DNA of 64,000 nucleotides from Hydractinia symbiolongicarpus (lineage: Eukaryota > Cnidaria > Hydrozoa > Anthoathecata > Hydractiniidae): contig NC_079884.1 of NCBI RefSeq assembly GCF_029227915.1, positions 7,006,001 through 7,070,000 on the forward strand. Reading direction: 5' to 3'. A program made the translations under genes and the position numbers. How positions within the stretch are numbered: position 1 is the first letter of the stretch; each line of letters starts with the position of its first letter. The notes under the pieces are model-generated. The model saw nothing but the letters and a program-made list of their open reading frames with translations, searched no databases and had not been told where the DNA came from. This document shows, in pieces, positions 26,878 to 38,829 of the stretch.

Positions 26878-27099
26878 CTAGAAATGAAAATAAATTATAA
26901 AGGAACATGTTGCAACAAATTTATGCTTTCATGAATATTCGAGCACATTCTTTTCAGCCCTTGTCCCTTTTTTAAGAAATATTGCATTCCTCGGGTATAA
27001 ATGCACTATCAAACGAGGCAACAATACAAAACTTTTGGTCTTGGTACCAAATTGCAGTGGGAAGACTTTAGAACAATATAATTTTTTTGGTTTACTTAC

Positions 27100-27200
27100 T
27101 GTCCTTCCTAGGAATTTTATTCCGGCAACACCCTTGAAAATTGTTGAAAACGATTCCACGGTGTCACTTGACCCTGATAGTGCACGATCATTCAAAATGG
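27100..27200 (-). pseudogene. exon-like segment in copy A with strong donor
   Basis: On the minus strand an acceptor (TACTAG) leads into an open stretch reading ILNDRALSGSSDTVESFSTI and on to GVAGIKFLGRT, ending at donor GTAAGT (27099-27094). The equivalent in copy B is interrupted between the Asp and Thr codons by a 178-bp intron-like insert. Function unknown. Confidence 0.4.
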
Positions 27201-28852
27201 CTAGTATTGGTGGAAGTGAAGATGTGTTTTGGTATCATTAGATAATTTTGATATGTACATTATATACAAAGAACTGCTATCATTGACCGTCCTGTTGAAG
27301 ATGTAGTCTTTTAGTTTAGTTTATGCAGTCAAAGCAATGATTGTCTATGCATATGAAGAACTTATAAAAATAATAAAATAGAAGATAAAATAATGAAGTA
27401 AACCTTCTTTGTCTGCACTCGTAGGAAACTATCCTCAATTTAAATGTGTTAAGGTAATGAAAATTTACCTTATTCTTGCATCTCTTTGAGCATGTCTTTG
27501 TTACCTAACTGTTTAACTACTTTCGCAGGCAGCTGTGTGAGGTCAGGGAATCGTGAAATTTGCAAATACTTCCTGATGCCAACATACAGTCCTTTTTTTA
27601 TTGATACACTGCCCACGGGATTTAAAAGCTTTAATTAACATTAATATTCCTGTATCTTTCTTTCTATATCTTTTTTGTGGTGTTTCGTAATTGGTAGCTA
27701 AAAATCATATGATATGAATTTGCAGCTTTTGCAATTGATATGGGATAATAAGTTAATAAACATGTTTTCAAGATAAATTGAGCACTATTCATAAGATTTA
27801 ACCGAATATGAAATTGTTTAACGCTATAAAGATCAATTTCGACAGCTATTAAAGAAATAAAAAACAGGGATTAAAATAAATGAAAAAGCATAACTTCTGG
27901 CTTAATATAAAGTTTACATATACATTCATCTTCCAATGGTTTCTTTTCATCCGTTATTTTTGAGTTATACTTTATTAGGCTCAATGGCATTTGAACGGAT
28001 CATCACAATGGTGCAGTGTATTTTCGTTAATATATCGTGTAATTCTACGTGATATTGTTAATATAGGTGTTGTACTTACCCCTTTTTCTATCCTAAAGAA
28101 ATTAAAAATACTGACATATTATATTATTAGCAACAGTTTTAACCAATTTTAATTTATTTTTTTGTGCAATCTATTTTAGCAACAGTTATAACCAATTTTA
28201 AAGCAGTTAAGACAGGGATTACAATAAATGAAAAAGCATAACTTCTGGCTTAGTTATTATTGAGTTATAATTTATTAGGCTCAATGGCATAAGAATCAAT
28301 TACTAAACTCTTCAACAAAATGATAAAAAAGTAGATGTTTGCATCAACAAAAAGAAGCTGCTTGATAGTTTATGCTAAATTTATTGTATACATACCTGAC
28401 GCCTCTAGGTCTTTTATCATGGTTTCTATAAAGGAAATGCAATAGCAGGAATGAACAAGAAATCTACTAATGGACTAATATGCAACAAATGATTTAATTA
28501 TAACAACAGCAGTATAGAAGTATCTGTAGAAAAATTTACTTACTGAAGCTTAACCGTTGTTTTGGCGTTTAAATATATACCTGAAATACGTAACCACTAA
28601 TACTCAATTTGCTCCGTAATCCCACTACTTTCACAATTTTTTAATAACATTTTGTTATGTTGCTAGCAAAAATTTTTATACAGTTTTTTAAATATATCTA
28701 TTTTACACCTGTCAAGTCATAAAGAAGGTAGGGTCAGAATTCGCCGCATCTTATTTTAACTCTTTCCGACAGAATTTCGCGGCACTAGGCTGCACCCAAG
28801 GGATCATCAAATTTGTTACACATTTATTTTAACTAGTTTACTTACTGTTTAA

Positions 28853-29018
28853 CTACTTTCGCAGGCAAGAAGCTGTAAGATGAAATAAACTTTTCGGTTC
28901 ATGCTGACGCTGCAATGAGTACAGCTGATTTGGCTGCTGAGGGCGACGTTTCTCGCTAGCAGCTTGTTGCCAATTACGTCGGCGCTCAGCAACCTCTTCA
29001 AACATTTTACGTTGCCTC
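28853..29018 (-). pseudogene. exon-like segment in copy B
   Basis: This is the sister of 26712-26877, with a handful of substitutions and the same reading frame and stop. The acceptor AG is kept (as TAAG). Preservation of the open frame in two copies is weak support that it was once coding. Confidence 0.35.
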
Positions 29019-29351
29019 TTAGAAATAAAAATAAATTATAAAGGAACATGTTGCAACAAATTTATGCTTTCATGAATATTCGAGCACATTCTTTTCAGCC
29101 CTTGTCCCTTTTTTAAGAAATATTGCATTCCTCGGGTATAAATGCACTATCAAACGAGGCAACAATGCAAAACTTTTGGTCTTTGTGCCAATTTGCAGTG
29201 GGGAGACTTTCATAGAATGATATGTATTGTTCGTTTAAAGTTTCAACTATGACACAAAAGAACAATATAATTTTGTTGGTTTACTTACTGTCCTTCTTGA
29301 GAATTTTATTCCGGCAACACCCTTGAAAATTGTGGAAAACGATTCCACGGT

Positions 29352-29529
29352 AGAGTTTGTCTCGGCATACAACTGAAACCGGCAACCTCGGCATACAACT
29401 GAAAAATAAGTAAAATAAAACAAACTAAAAGAGAAATTCGTAGTTGTTGTCATAGTTATTAAAAAAAGAAAAGACTGATTCAGAAGATCGGCGAATTCCC
29501 AATGATACTCGCTCGATCTTCAAATGTAC
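29352..29529 (-). other. 178-bp intron-like insert present only in copy B
   Basis: Copy A lacks this stretch. On the minus strand it begins GTACAT and contains a T-rich tract ending in TTTTCAG before a partly duplicated TTGTATGCCGAG motif. It therefore has the form of an intron plus a short exon extension. Either B gained it or A lost it. Confidence 0.5.
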
Positions 29530-30335
29530 GTCACTTGACCCTGATAGTGCACGATCATTCAAAATGGCTAGTATTGGTGGAAGTAAAGATGTGTTTTGGT
29601 ATCATTAGATAATTTTGAGGATGACTGATAATCTTATGGAAAGACGAAGATAATTACTTACTTTTCGCACGAACTATGTGAATTTGTTTTGTTTTTTTCT
29701 GAATATTTATACAGAATGAAATCGCCAGTTTTTATGTACATTATATACAAAGAACTGCTATCATTGACCGTCCTGTTGAAGATGTAGTCTTTTAGTTTAG
29801 TTTATGCAGTCAAATCAATGATTGTCTATGCATATGAAGAACTTGATTACTTACTGATGAGTAAACTGATAAAAATAATAAAATATAAGATAAAATAATG
29901 AAATAAACCTTCTTTGTCTGCTTTTCTTCTTTTATCAGCTAGAGATAAATGAACAATGTAGCTTAAAGTAGAAGTAACTCGTAGCAAACTATCCTCTGTG
30001 TGAGGTCAAGGAATCGTGAAATTTTGCGCAAATACTTCCTGATGCCAAAAGCTTTAATTAACATTAATATTCCTGTATCTTTCTTTCTATATCTTTTTTG
30101 TGGTGTTTTGTAATTAGTAGCTAAGACTTAAGACAGAGAAGAGAACTTGGCTATGGGATAATAAGTTAATAAACATGTTTTCAAGATAAATTGAGCACTA
30201 TTCATAAGATTTAACCGAATATGAAATTGTTTAACGCTATAAAGAATAATTTCGACAGCTATTAAAGTAATAAAAAACAGGGATTACAATAAATAAAAAA
30301 GCATAACTTCTGGCTTAATATAAAGTTTACATATA

Positions 30336-30510
30336 CAGTGGAATCTCTCTATCTCGACTACTCTCTATCTCGAATTTCTCTCTATCTGGAACTAAATTCT
30401 CGGTTCCTTTGTGGTCCTCTTAAGGTATTTTCCTTCCTTTATCTCGAACTTTCTCTATTTCGAACAAATTTTTTGGTCCCTTGCGAGTTCGAGATAGAGA
30501 GATTCCACTG
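30336..30510. mobile_element. Tc1/mariner-pogo-type MITE
   Basis: The element is 175 bp, with terminal inverted repeats beginning CAGTGGAATCTCTCTATCTC at both ends, flanked by TA on each side (30334-30335 and 30511-30512). Copies A and B of the surrounding block have the uninterrupted CATATACATT sequence, so the empty site with a single TA is visible twice in the same window. Further CTCTATCTCGAA copies sit inside. It has no coding capacity. Confidence 0.92.
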
Positions 30511-31778
30511 TACATTCATCTTCCAATCGTTTCGTTTCATCCGTTATTTTTGAGTTATACTTTATTAGGCTCAATGGCATTTGAACGGATCATCACAATG
30601 GTGCAGTGTATTTTCGTTAATATATCTTGACATATTATATTATTAGCAACAGTTTAGTTGTAACCAATTTTAAAGCAGTTAAGACAGGGATTACAATAAA
30701 TAAAAAAGCACAACTTCTGGCTTAGTTATTATTGAGTTATAATTTATTAGGCTCAATGGCATAAGAATCAATTACTAAACTCTTCCACAAAATGATCAAA
30801 AAGTAGATGTTTGCATCAACAAAAAAAAGCTGCTTGATAATTTATGTTAAATTTATTGTATACATACCTGACTCCTCTAGGTCTTTTATCATGGTTTCTA
30901 TAAAGAAAATGCAATAGCAGGAATAAATCTACTAATGGACTAATAAAAATTTACTTACTGAAGCTTAACCGTTGCTTTGGCGTTTGAATATATACCTGAA
31001 ATACGTAACCACTAATACTCAATTTGCTCCGTAATCCCACTACTTTCACAATTATAACATTCTGCTATGTTGCTAGCAAAAATTTTTATACAGTTTTTTA
31101 AAGATATCTATTTTACACCTGTCAAGTCATAAAGAAGGTAGGGGCCGAATTCGCCGCATCCTATTTTACAATGATAGCTCTCCGCCATTTCAAACGTGTC
31201 AAGGTAATGAAATTTTACCTGATTCTTGCAGCTCTTTTAGCATGTCTTCGTTACCTTTACATATTACAAACTCTTTACGACAGAATTTCGCGGCACTAGG
31301 CTGCACCGAAGGGATCATTAAATTTGTTACACATTTATTTTAACTAGTTTACTTACTGTTTAACTACTTTCGCAGGCAAGAAGCTGTTTGGAGTTCAAGG
31401 GATCGTGAAATTTTGCGAAAAGCAAAAACAAAAAGTAATTGCTAAGTAGGCTGTATCTTGTGCTTATAGACTTTTCGGTTCATGCTGACGCTGCAATGAG
31501 TACAGCTTGTTCAAGCAATTTCGATTAATCAGAAAGACAGAATAAAGGTTCTTTTTTGTATGATAATTTTTAGTAAATCATATATGATATGAATTTGCGA
31601 CTGTTTCAAATTTCAGAGATGACAGCTCATTCCATATACTAAATAAATTAGATGCTTTTAAATACACTAATTAAGAACGATGTTTTCAAATCAATCGATC
31701 ATACCAGCGTTAATTGTTTTGGCTGCTGAGGGCGACGTTTCTCGCTAGCAGCTTGTTGCCGATTACTTGATTACTTAC

Positions 31779-32032
31779 TGATGAGTACAATACAAGACAT
31801 GAGAATTTAAATACAAAATCAAGTTCTTTCCAAATTTCGTCGTTTGCCAACTGCAAAACCATTTTGTCGATAAGTGATGTCTTTCCAATTCCAGCGATAC
31901 CGATAAATGTTTAAGAAAATGTTCCTGATCACTTGAAAATGTTTCGTTCCATTGACCTATTGATAGCACTGAAACTAAAGTTAGCTCTTTTCTGCCGTTT
32001 GCGTTTTATTCTAGCACGAGCAATAAAGTTCA
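31779..32032 (-). pseudogene. NLR-like NACHT domain fragment (P-loop exon)
   Basis: On the minus strand the reading frame gives FIGIAGIGKTSLIDKMVLQL followed by about 23 more residues of NACHT-like sequence, ending at a donor GTAAGT (31778-31773). GIAGIGKT (31878-31901) is a Walker A/P-loop of the NACHT type, the nucleotide-binding oligomerisation domain of NLR proteins. Upstream in the same frame are about 35 residues (MNFIARARIKRKRQK...) but with a TGA and a TAA just before the P-loop, so the piece is broken or mis-spliced. Walker B and the later NACHT motifs were not found. It probably belonged with the HEPN exon at 33978-34532. Confidence 0.6.
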
Positions 32033-32039
32033 TAAGAAT

Positions 32040-33925
32040 GAACGCATTCGTCAGGAAAGAGGCCAAGAAGTAAAAAAAACTATATAAATAGATGTTGTTG
32101 TTGCAAAATTTAACTATTGGGAAGTTACTGAAGAAGGGTCGGGGGAAAAACTGTATTTTCCGGAAAGGTCATTTTTGTTGTATTTGGATGATCTTTTTAA
32201 AGATGAAATCTTTCGCCAAGATTTTTTCTAAATTCTACCATGCACCCGTCTCTTTGCCCACATTCAATGTCGACAACCCTCGAGTATGTCATATTGCTAA
32301 GCCGATATTCTATCCTACAGGCAAAATCAGATCAAAAATCGAGAATTTTAAAGAATGGGAAGAAGAAATAATGTGTTTCGATGGCAACCTAAACTTTAAA
32401 AGCAGGGTCTGTTAAAAGCTTTTTCTAAAACAGAGCAAAAAATACTTAAGTTTTTTTTTTGCGCGATGAGGTTTCCTTCTTGCTCACAACAGACTACACC
32501 CGTAATCTTGTTAAAGAAACAATTTTATTTCAAATGATTTTATCAATAATATCTTCTCGCTGCAGTTGCCCAAGTTCCTATTTTAATTTTTTCCAGTATA
32601 TGAAGCAGACATCGTCAGTGCAAAACGTTTCACACGTTTCTGCTTTAGACAGGTTCCATTGTATTAACGTTCGAAAAAATTATGTAAACTAAAAAAATTA
32701 CCTAACTCGTGACCTTCAAAATTGTAATTTAAACATTTTCTTTTCAATATAAATGCACCATTCGTAAAAGCACATAAAATAAAATAAATTTTTGATTTTG
32801 TAGACTACTTATTTACTTACTCGAGTCATGCTTTGACAAGGAATATATATATGCGACAATATCATAAGTAACATTTATTTTTTTTTTTTTTAATATTTTC
32901 GACAAATAGTTTTTTTTTAATAATTTAACATTAGTTGGGGCGGAGTACAGGGAAAATATTGGAGGGGGGATTTATAAAGTCCCAAGAGATGGGAAGTTGC
33001 AAAAACTGAGTAGAAAATTAGACAAAACTAAATGACATAAATAGAAGGCTAACTTCAAGAAAATATAAACGTCCTGTGGTAAAAGTCAGTGTTAAAGGTA
33101 CAAGAGGTGTAAAATAAAAAATATATAAGGTTGTATTTATAATATAGAAATCAACAAAGTTTTTTACCTCCAATATACAGCAGGTTAGCCTATTAAACTT
33201 CAAACCTCTAGTTTGACCAATCCACCTATACCCTCAATAGTTAAAGCTAAGTCACAAAATCGCCTACTGACTAGGCATATTAGTCTGTGCCTTTCCTTAG
33301 CAAGGTCTTCAAAACATCAACTTTAAGAATGTTCTGTAATATACATAACAAAAAATTGAGGTCAAAGGGAAGTTTATTGATGCTAGTGAAGCTATTGCAG
33401 TGAACCTTAAAGTTTAAAGCCAAGTAACTTTAAAAGCGGTGGAAGTAACTAATCTTATAAGTAGACAGCCACAAAAGACTAGGAACCGAAATGGAACCAG
33501 TTTCCAATAGCTTATTCAATCCAATCCGTTTAGGAGCAGACAGCATTTCTTTAACCATTTAACAAAAAGACATGATCAAATACATTTTTTGACTAGCACT
33601 TCAAGCATTACAAAATAGGCAATATGTAAATGAAATTCTACCAAAAGAATATGTGTATCCACGAGTCATTGATGGCGACATTAAAATTCAAGTCATGAGT
33701 CTTTTCCTTTGTTCTGCTGCGTAAGTGTATTCTTCCATGGGCTTTTTCAATTAGTAGTATTTTTTTTTTCCTTTAATAAATTTCAGTTCTAACTATTTTT
33801 GTTTGCTGTATGCATGGATTGTTGAAAAAAAGACTTAAAATAAAATTGCTTCTTCCAAATATAGTATCAAGTTATCACAATTAAATATACAAGGTCATAA
33901 AAAAGACACAAAAGTAAACAAATAC
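32040..33925. other. probable intron of the NLR-like gene; no other gene seen
   Basis: About 1.9 kb between the HEPN and NACHT pieces. Short plus-strand frames (32092-32415, 32459-32692) have no recognisable domain. A degraded Helitron-like end (CCATGGGCTTTTTCAATTAG) lies near 33736. Confidence 0.4.
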
Positions 33926-34532
33926 CTTTTACTTTATCTCTCAAATATTTAATATCTGTTTCAACGGATATCTAAGTCTAGTTCCAAACTGGTTCCAAAT
34001 TCGTCTCGTTCCCCAAACAAGTATTTTCATTCCTTAGTCTACGTATTTCAGTGTCATGATGATTCAACGTTGTCTGCTGACACAAAATGAGTGCTCGCAA
34101 CAGTAAGTTGTTGTTAAGATCCAAACTCACTGCTTTTAAATCACTTACGTTAAATTGGCAGTTGTATTTTAACCCGTTTATTATCACGAGAAGCTCATTC
34201 CATTTCATAGAAAATTCAATTGCCCCCACAGATATGTCCATCACTGAGGGAGCAGTGTTTCGCCAGTTTCCATCAACTGGCGCAATAGATGTCAATTCTG
34301 AATTCAGCAACACAATTAGTGTAATGCCGAAAAGATTACAGTCTGGTTCATTCTTACCGGGTGGAAATAATTTATCCCATTGTGGTTGTGTAATCACCCT
34401 CCTTCCTTTTAACTCCGATAATAACGTCTTTTTAGACTGCAGATAATTGTATACATCTTTTGGTTGAACCGGCACTCCGTTTCTGTGAAGCACAAATAAA
34501 AGTGCATCTCGAACTGGTCCCAAAATAAACAA
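33926..34532 (-). pseudogene. DZIP3-like HEPN domain exon of an NLR-like gene
   Basis: The 184-residue frame has the hallmarks of the HEPN-like domain named after DZIP3 that is fused to NACHT or other modules in cnidarians and other invertebrates. It has a leading GPVRDAL helix, LLSELKGRRVITQPQWDKLF, a PPG turn, FGITLIVLLNSEL, and a variable loop. Residues 155-175 look coiled-coil. The frame meets TAG at 33978 and a second TAG two codons later. Beyond these, the same frame resumes with ISVETDIKYLRDKVK and reaches a possible donor at 33925. Two stops inside otherwise coding-like sequence indicate decay. No good ATG or acceptor in frame precedes it (a TGA lies 11 codons upstream), so the N-terminus is missing or shifted. 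Role by family: sensing or scaffolding in innate immunity. Confidence 0.7.
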
Positions 34533-34580
34533 AGCTTTCCAAAGTCATATCTATTAAAAACAGAGTATGTGAGCAAATAC

Positions 34581-34640
34581 AGTAATACACGGTCTCAATA
34601 GTAATACACGGTCTCAATAGTAATACACGGTCTCAATTGG
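34581..34640 (+). repeat. 20-bp tandem repeat, three copies
   Basis: AGTAATACACGGTCTCAAT is repeated three times in direct succession just upstream of the HEPN exon on its strand. Confidence 0.95.
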
Positions 34641-34699
34641 CAATAGCAAAATTCTGGCTTGAAACTTCCTCTATAAACGCATAAAATCGATCTCTAACA

Positions 34700-36030
34700 T
34701 TTCGAGTAAACGTTTGTTATATTGTTATATTTTATTCTTTTTTCTTCCCATATAAATTCCAAATTGGTTGTTACATCTTTATATGTAAGAAAAAAGCAAA
34801 TTTTAGTTTCTTACTGATAAGATTAATGATATAATTACTGCTGATAGCGATTGCACGCTTAAGAGTGTGTTACAACATCAACCCTATTAATCCTAACCGG
34901 ATGGGGTGGGGAATTTGTGCTTCCGCCTTGTTAAGTTTTTAGCAATAATTTCTTATTAAGTTAATATAAGAACACGACAATTAATATGGAAGAAACCATG
35001 GTCCTTGGACTAAACGCTGTTGAATTGCAAATCACTTATAGATTGCACATTCAGTATATATCATACTGTTTCAATGACATAAGCCTAGGATGAATAGTTA
35101 AAGGAGGAACATACAGCCGTGGTACAGTTGCTGAAAAGAAAGTTCATGATGCTTGGAATGTTTGCAAGGCTTGTGCATTTTATTGTCACCAATTCCCCAA
35201 TAGTTTTAAATGTTCCAAATAAACTCTATATAAAAAAATTAGGCGAAACCTATAAGATTTAAGATAAGGTGTTATTTTGTGCTGTTTTGTGTTTTTCTAT
35301 TGGCTTGCGTCAATTTCAAAGACAGAATTTTTGATTCCAACCTCGTGTCCAAGGCTTTTTTTATCAAATAGCGAAGAACAGCCATTTAAATAAAGTCGAC
35401 TGTTTTTGACAAGAACTTTTTCCACTAAATACAAGAACTTTTTCTACTAATATGTAACTAACAAACTTTACACTTTATACTAGCAAACATTGATACGCTT
35501 AAAGATAGTAGAAATGTGGCATACTGAAACTTATAACCAAATAGAGTTTTTATTACCACGCTTTTAATGCTGACCTTCTGTGGTCGTTGTACTTTGCTCT
35601 CCCCCTAATTGTTACAATCTACAAATTTAACCTACTTTAACCAATAAGGAAAGTCAGATAGGCGTAAAATTGTGCATGTTCAAATGGAATTAAGATGGAA
35701 GAAAATTTGATTGCTACAGTGGGTAGCAATAATTTTGTCCCCCCCCCCCTGTACCAAATTAGGTAGCGTCATCACCTTCACGGCCAACTAAAATATACTT
35801 TCGAATTTTTATGGTTGGAAAGAGGAGATAAGGGGAATCAATAAAAATGTAAAAATGATATGCTGAAAATATATTGTTCTTGACGTATTACCATTTAAAG
35901 TTTGTATGAAATACAGACCTTGAAGTTACTGGCCCAGTGTAGGAAAGGCTGTAACTTTGTACTCTTTCTGTGCTGAATTTTTTGCAAGGTGTTACATTGC
36001 CTTGGTATCTTTTTTAATTTCATTTTATTT
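34700..36030. other. no gene recognised
   Basis: AT-rich, with a C10 run near 35740 and no convincing open frame or repeat structure. Confidence 0.4.
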
Positions 36031-36039
36031 TTTTAATTA

Positions 36040-38620
36040 TTTTATTGTTTAAATCGCTACAGAGGATAATTCACAAACCAATATTTAGAGACCAATATTT
36101 ACAGGTTTTTTTGTTCCTGTGTAACGGTAAATTAAGACCCCAGTAAAATTGAACATTATAGTCCTCATTTTTCGGTAAATTTTGATCGAAGAGGGAAATT
36201 GAGACTTGAAGCAAAAAGACTGAAATACGAAGGTAAAGTCCTAGTAAAATTCCCAGTAAAAAATGGCTTCTGAATTTGAAAAAGAAGTCCTTCCATTGTA
36301 AACACTCTTGCAGCTCATTCTGCCATCTTTAGAACTATCGAATGCGTCATGTTGACATTCGAATGTTTTGTTGACAGTCTTTGTGAATGGTACAGGACAC
36401 GCATGCATTTTATACATCAAATCACAGATGGCGAAAAGAAGCAGGAACCACTTCAGTCTCCAAGAAAATGAAGATTGATATTTTAAGCTAGGTTGTCATG
36501 CGTTATGACAACAAAGCAAAAGAAAAAGAAAAGGAAACGTGTTTATCATCTCGAAGTTGTTCCTTTTGCATTAATCCAAACGTTGGTTAATCAATGTGGT
36601 ACTTCTAGCACTGATGACGAGACATCTTATATTTGTAAAAAGCAAACCTTTAACTTTTAATCTTTCTCGTCAAAGGGATTTCTAAATCGAAACCTATTAA
36701 ACCTAAACAAGTTTTATCTGCAGAGCATTGGTAGATTCATTCCCTTCAGGTTTTTGTAACGGTATTGGGATATATAATGTAGGCACTCACTACAACAAGC
36801 TCTACACCTCTGATTACAATTATTCTTCCTATTGTAACTTTCGAGAGAACGTCTGAAAGTTTATTCATTGTAGTGAAGGCTCTCAGGCTTGTCTTTTTCA
36901 AAGGTCATTTTAAACACCATATGAACTTTCTCTTGATACATATACAGAATTGATAAGGTCAATGTTATGGCGATGCTGGTAATGTATCTGTTAAAATTAA
37001 TAGTTGTCATGCTAACATTTTAAAGCAAAATAGATTAGCTTTATACATCTCCTTGTTCTTCTCATTGCTTAAATTTAGTTGTCTGTAATTCATGCTTTGT
37101 ACATTATTTCTGAAACATGATGAATCGAATCAAACGTAACATGTTTTTACAAATTTTTCAAAAGTAGGTTAAAATTTTTATGCAAGAATGTTCCTTACTT
37201 AACTAATAATCCCAACTATGCCCATAATTTTAATGTTGGTAACACGATGTGTGGAACGTATTATATTAACACGAGAGTTTTCAATGATTTGTATGAAGGC
37301 ATTTTGTCCATGGTTCCATTTCATTATATTTTTGAATTTTTTATTATTCTTATAAAGAAAGAAGATTTTGATCTGGTTATTTTTTAATGACCAATCTGCA
37401 GAAAACTTTATTTTGGTGCTAAATATGAAGAAAGAAGAATGAACATTTTAATTATTGCTTTTATAACTTTCAATCTATAAAAAACATTATGATGGTGTTG
37501 TGTTGTCTTATTGTTGGTTTGATTACAACCTTGATGATAAAGATTTTAATTCTTTTATGTTGTCATTTATTCCCTTTTTCCATCAATTCGATCAATACTT
37601 AACGTCTATCGCGTATGTCAGAGAGTCGGTTTTATGGCGGCTCAGTGCTTAAAGGGCATAAAAGGCGTTCGCTGGACCCGTTGGGGGCTCACAACGCCCC
37701 CAAACCCCCAGTTGGTTATTATCGCGGTTCGACTAAGGTTAAATTTTTTCTGGCTACGCCCCTGAATGCGCCTGGAAATGTTTAAGCATATCAAAGTGTT
37801 TTAAATTGTCAAAAACAGAAGCAAGCACCATACTTTCCGTGTCTGTAGATCACATTTTATTGCTGAGGTTTACATACAAGTATGTGATAGCCTTCGTTTC
37901 AATCAAAAAGAGTTTCAATCATATTTCAAACATAGGTATTCATACAGCTCCGTGTATTTCTCGACTTTTCTTTTTCTTAGACTACATCAAACGTAACCTG
38001 TTTAAAATTAATTTTTATAATCTTGTTCAAACTTTATTTGTTGAATTTGTTCTTTCGAGTTCTTTTGGTCAGGGTATTATTTTGATATGGGAAATTCTTA
38101 TTGCCAAACTATCAAGAGGCAAGTTTGTCTGATGAGTTTCTTGCAGAATAGCTTGGATTCTTTTTTATTAAACTTACTGGAAAAAATAATGTGTTATCGG
38201 AAAAAAACGATTGAATTTTTGCTCTGCTCTTTTCATTTAGGTTCCCACTTAGCCTAAAGTTTTGCAAATTTTATTTTTCAAAAGAACATTTTTTTTAAAG
38301 AAAGAGAAAAAAAGCGGTTTCATTTATATGGTCACCGTCTTTGAAGATTACACCAAAGGAAAGATCTGCCAATCAGACTAAAATTTCTTCCCCATTTGTC
38401 CCCCTAAATTACCAGGAAATTAAAACCTGAAAAGTTTATATTTTCCGCGAAATTAGGACTTAAAAGTCTTAATTTCACGGACCTAAATGTACTGCGACAC
38501 CGGGAGACAGAAATTACCTTAGTGTCCTTTTCTTCAATTGAAATTTATTGTTTAAATCGCTGCAGGGGATAATTCACAGACCAATAATTTACTGCTCAAA
38601 TTGTTCAGGGGGAAAGGAGG
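36040..38620. repeat. region bracketed by a direct repeat
   Basis: A sequence of about 60 bp with GTTTAAATCGCT.CAG.GGATAA and TTCACA.ACCAATA occurs at 36040-36100 and again at 38548-38610 in the same orientation. Next to each are GTAAATTA/CCTAAATTACC-type pieces with similar wording. No gene or LTR motifs (TG...CA, primer site) were found between them. The meaning is unknown. Confidence 0.5.
37681..37702. repeat. GC-rich hairpin in a repeat fragment
   Basis: TTGGGGGC and GCCCCCAA flank a 7-base loop. It lies in an unusually GC-rich island (about 37610-37770) that ends in GGCTACGCCCCTGA, a wording typical of dispersed-repeat ends. It was not assigned to a family. Confidence 0.6.
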
Positions 38621-38656
38621 CTAATTTTATTACACATTTTGTATCTACTATTTTTG

Positions 38657-38823
38657 AAACCGTTATTAACCCTATAATAACTCTTTATGAGGGCAATACC
38701 GGAGATTATTGACCGACGTCAAAGTATAGCCCGAGCTTGTGAAGGCAATACGCGACAGAGGTCAATATTCGAAGGTATTGCCCGAAACAGTTATTATGGA
38801 TTATTAACCGGGTACTGCATTTT
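38657..38823. mobile_element. foldback MITE
   Basis: Two arms of about 55 bp (38657-38713 and 38770-38823) are inverted copies of each other with roughly three-quarters identity. They share TAATAAC, GGGCAATACC and ATTGACC blocks. The middle is about 55 bp. No coding capacity, and no clear target duplication. Confidence 0.7.
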
Positions 38824-38829
38824 ACAACA

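Larger units (their letters stand above)
25075..31790. repeat. segmental duplication, about three copies of a 2.1-2.4 kb block
   Basis: Approximate copies: A 25075-27440, B 27440-29990, C 29995-31790. Shared landmarks include CAGGGATTACAATAAATGAA (25797, 27866, 30280, and again within each copy at 26019, 28213, 30684), a CTTTACGACAGAATTTCGCG piece, and a minus-strand exon-like segment. Copies A and B are offset by 2141 bp at the exon-like segment. Differences between copies include small deletions, a 178-bp intron-like insert in B, and two insertions in C. Minus-strand acceptor/donor pairs recur at the same places in several copies, suggesting the block descends from part of a gene with small exons. 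No complete coding sequence was assembled. Confidence 0.85.

Noticed and set aside
34087-34446. Plus-strand frame of 119 codons
   Set aside because: Antisense shadow of the HEPN-domain frame, which carries the recognisable motifs.
36040-38620. LTR retrotransposon bracketed by the direct repeat
   Set aside because: The repeated parts are only about 60 bp, lack TG/CA ends, and nothing like gag-pol or a primer-binding site lies between.
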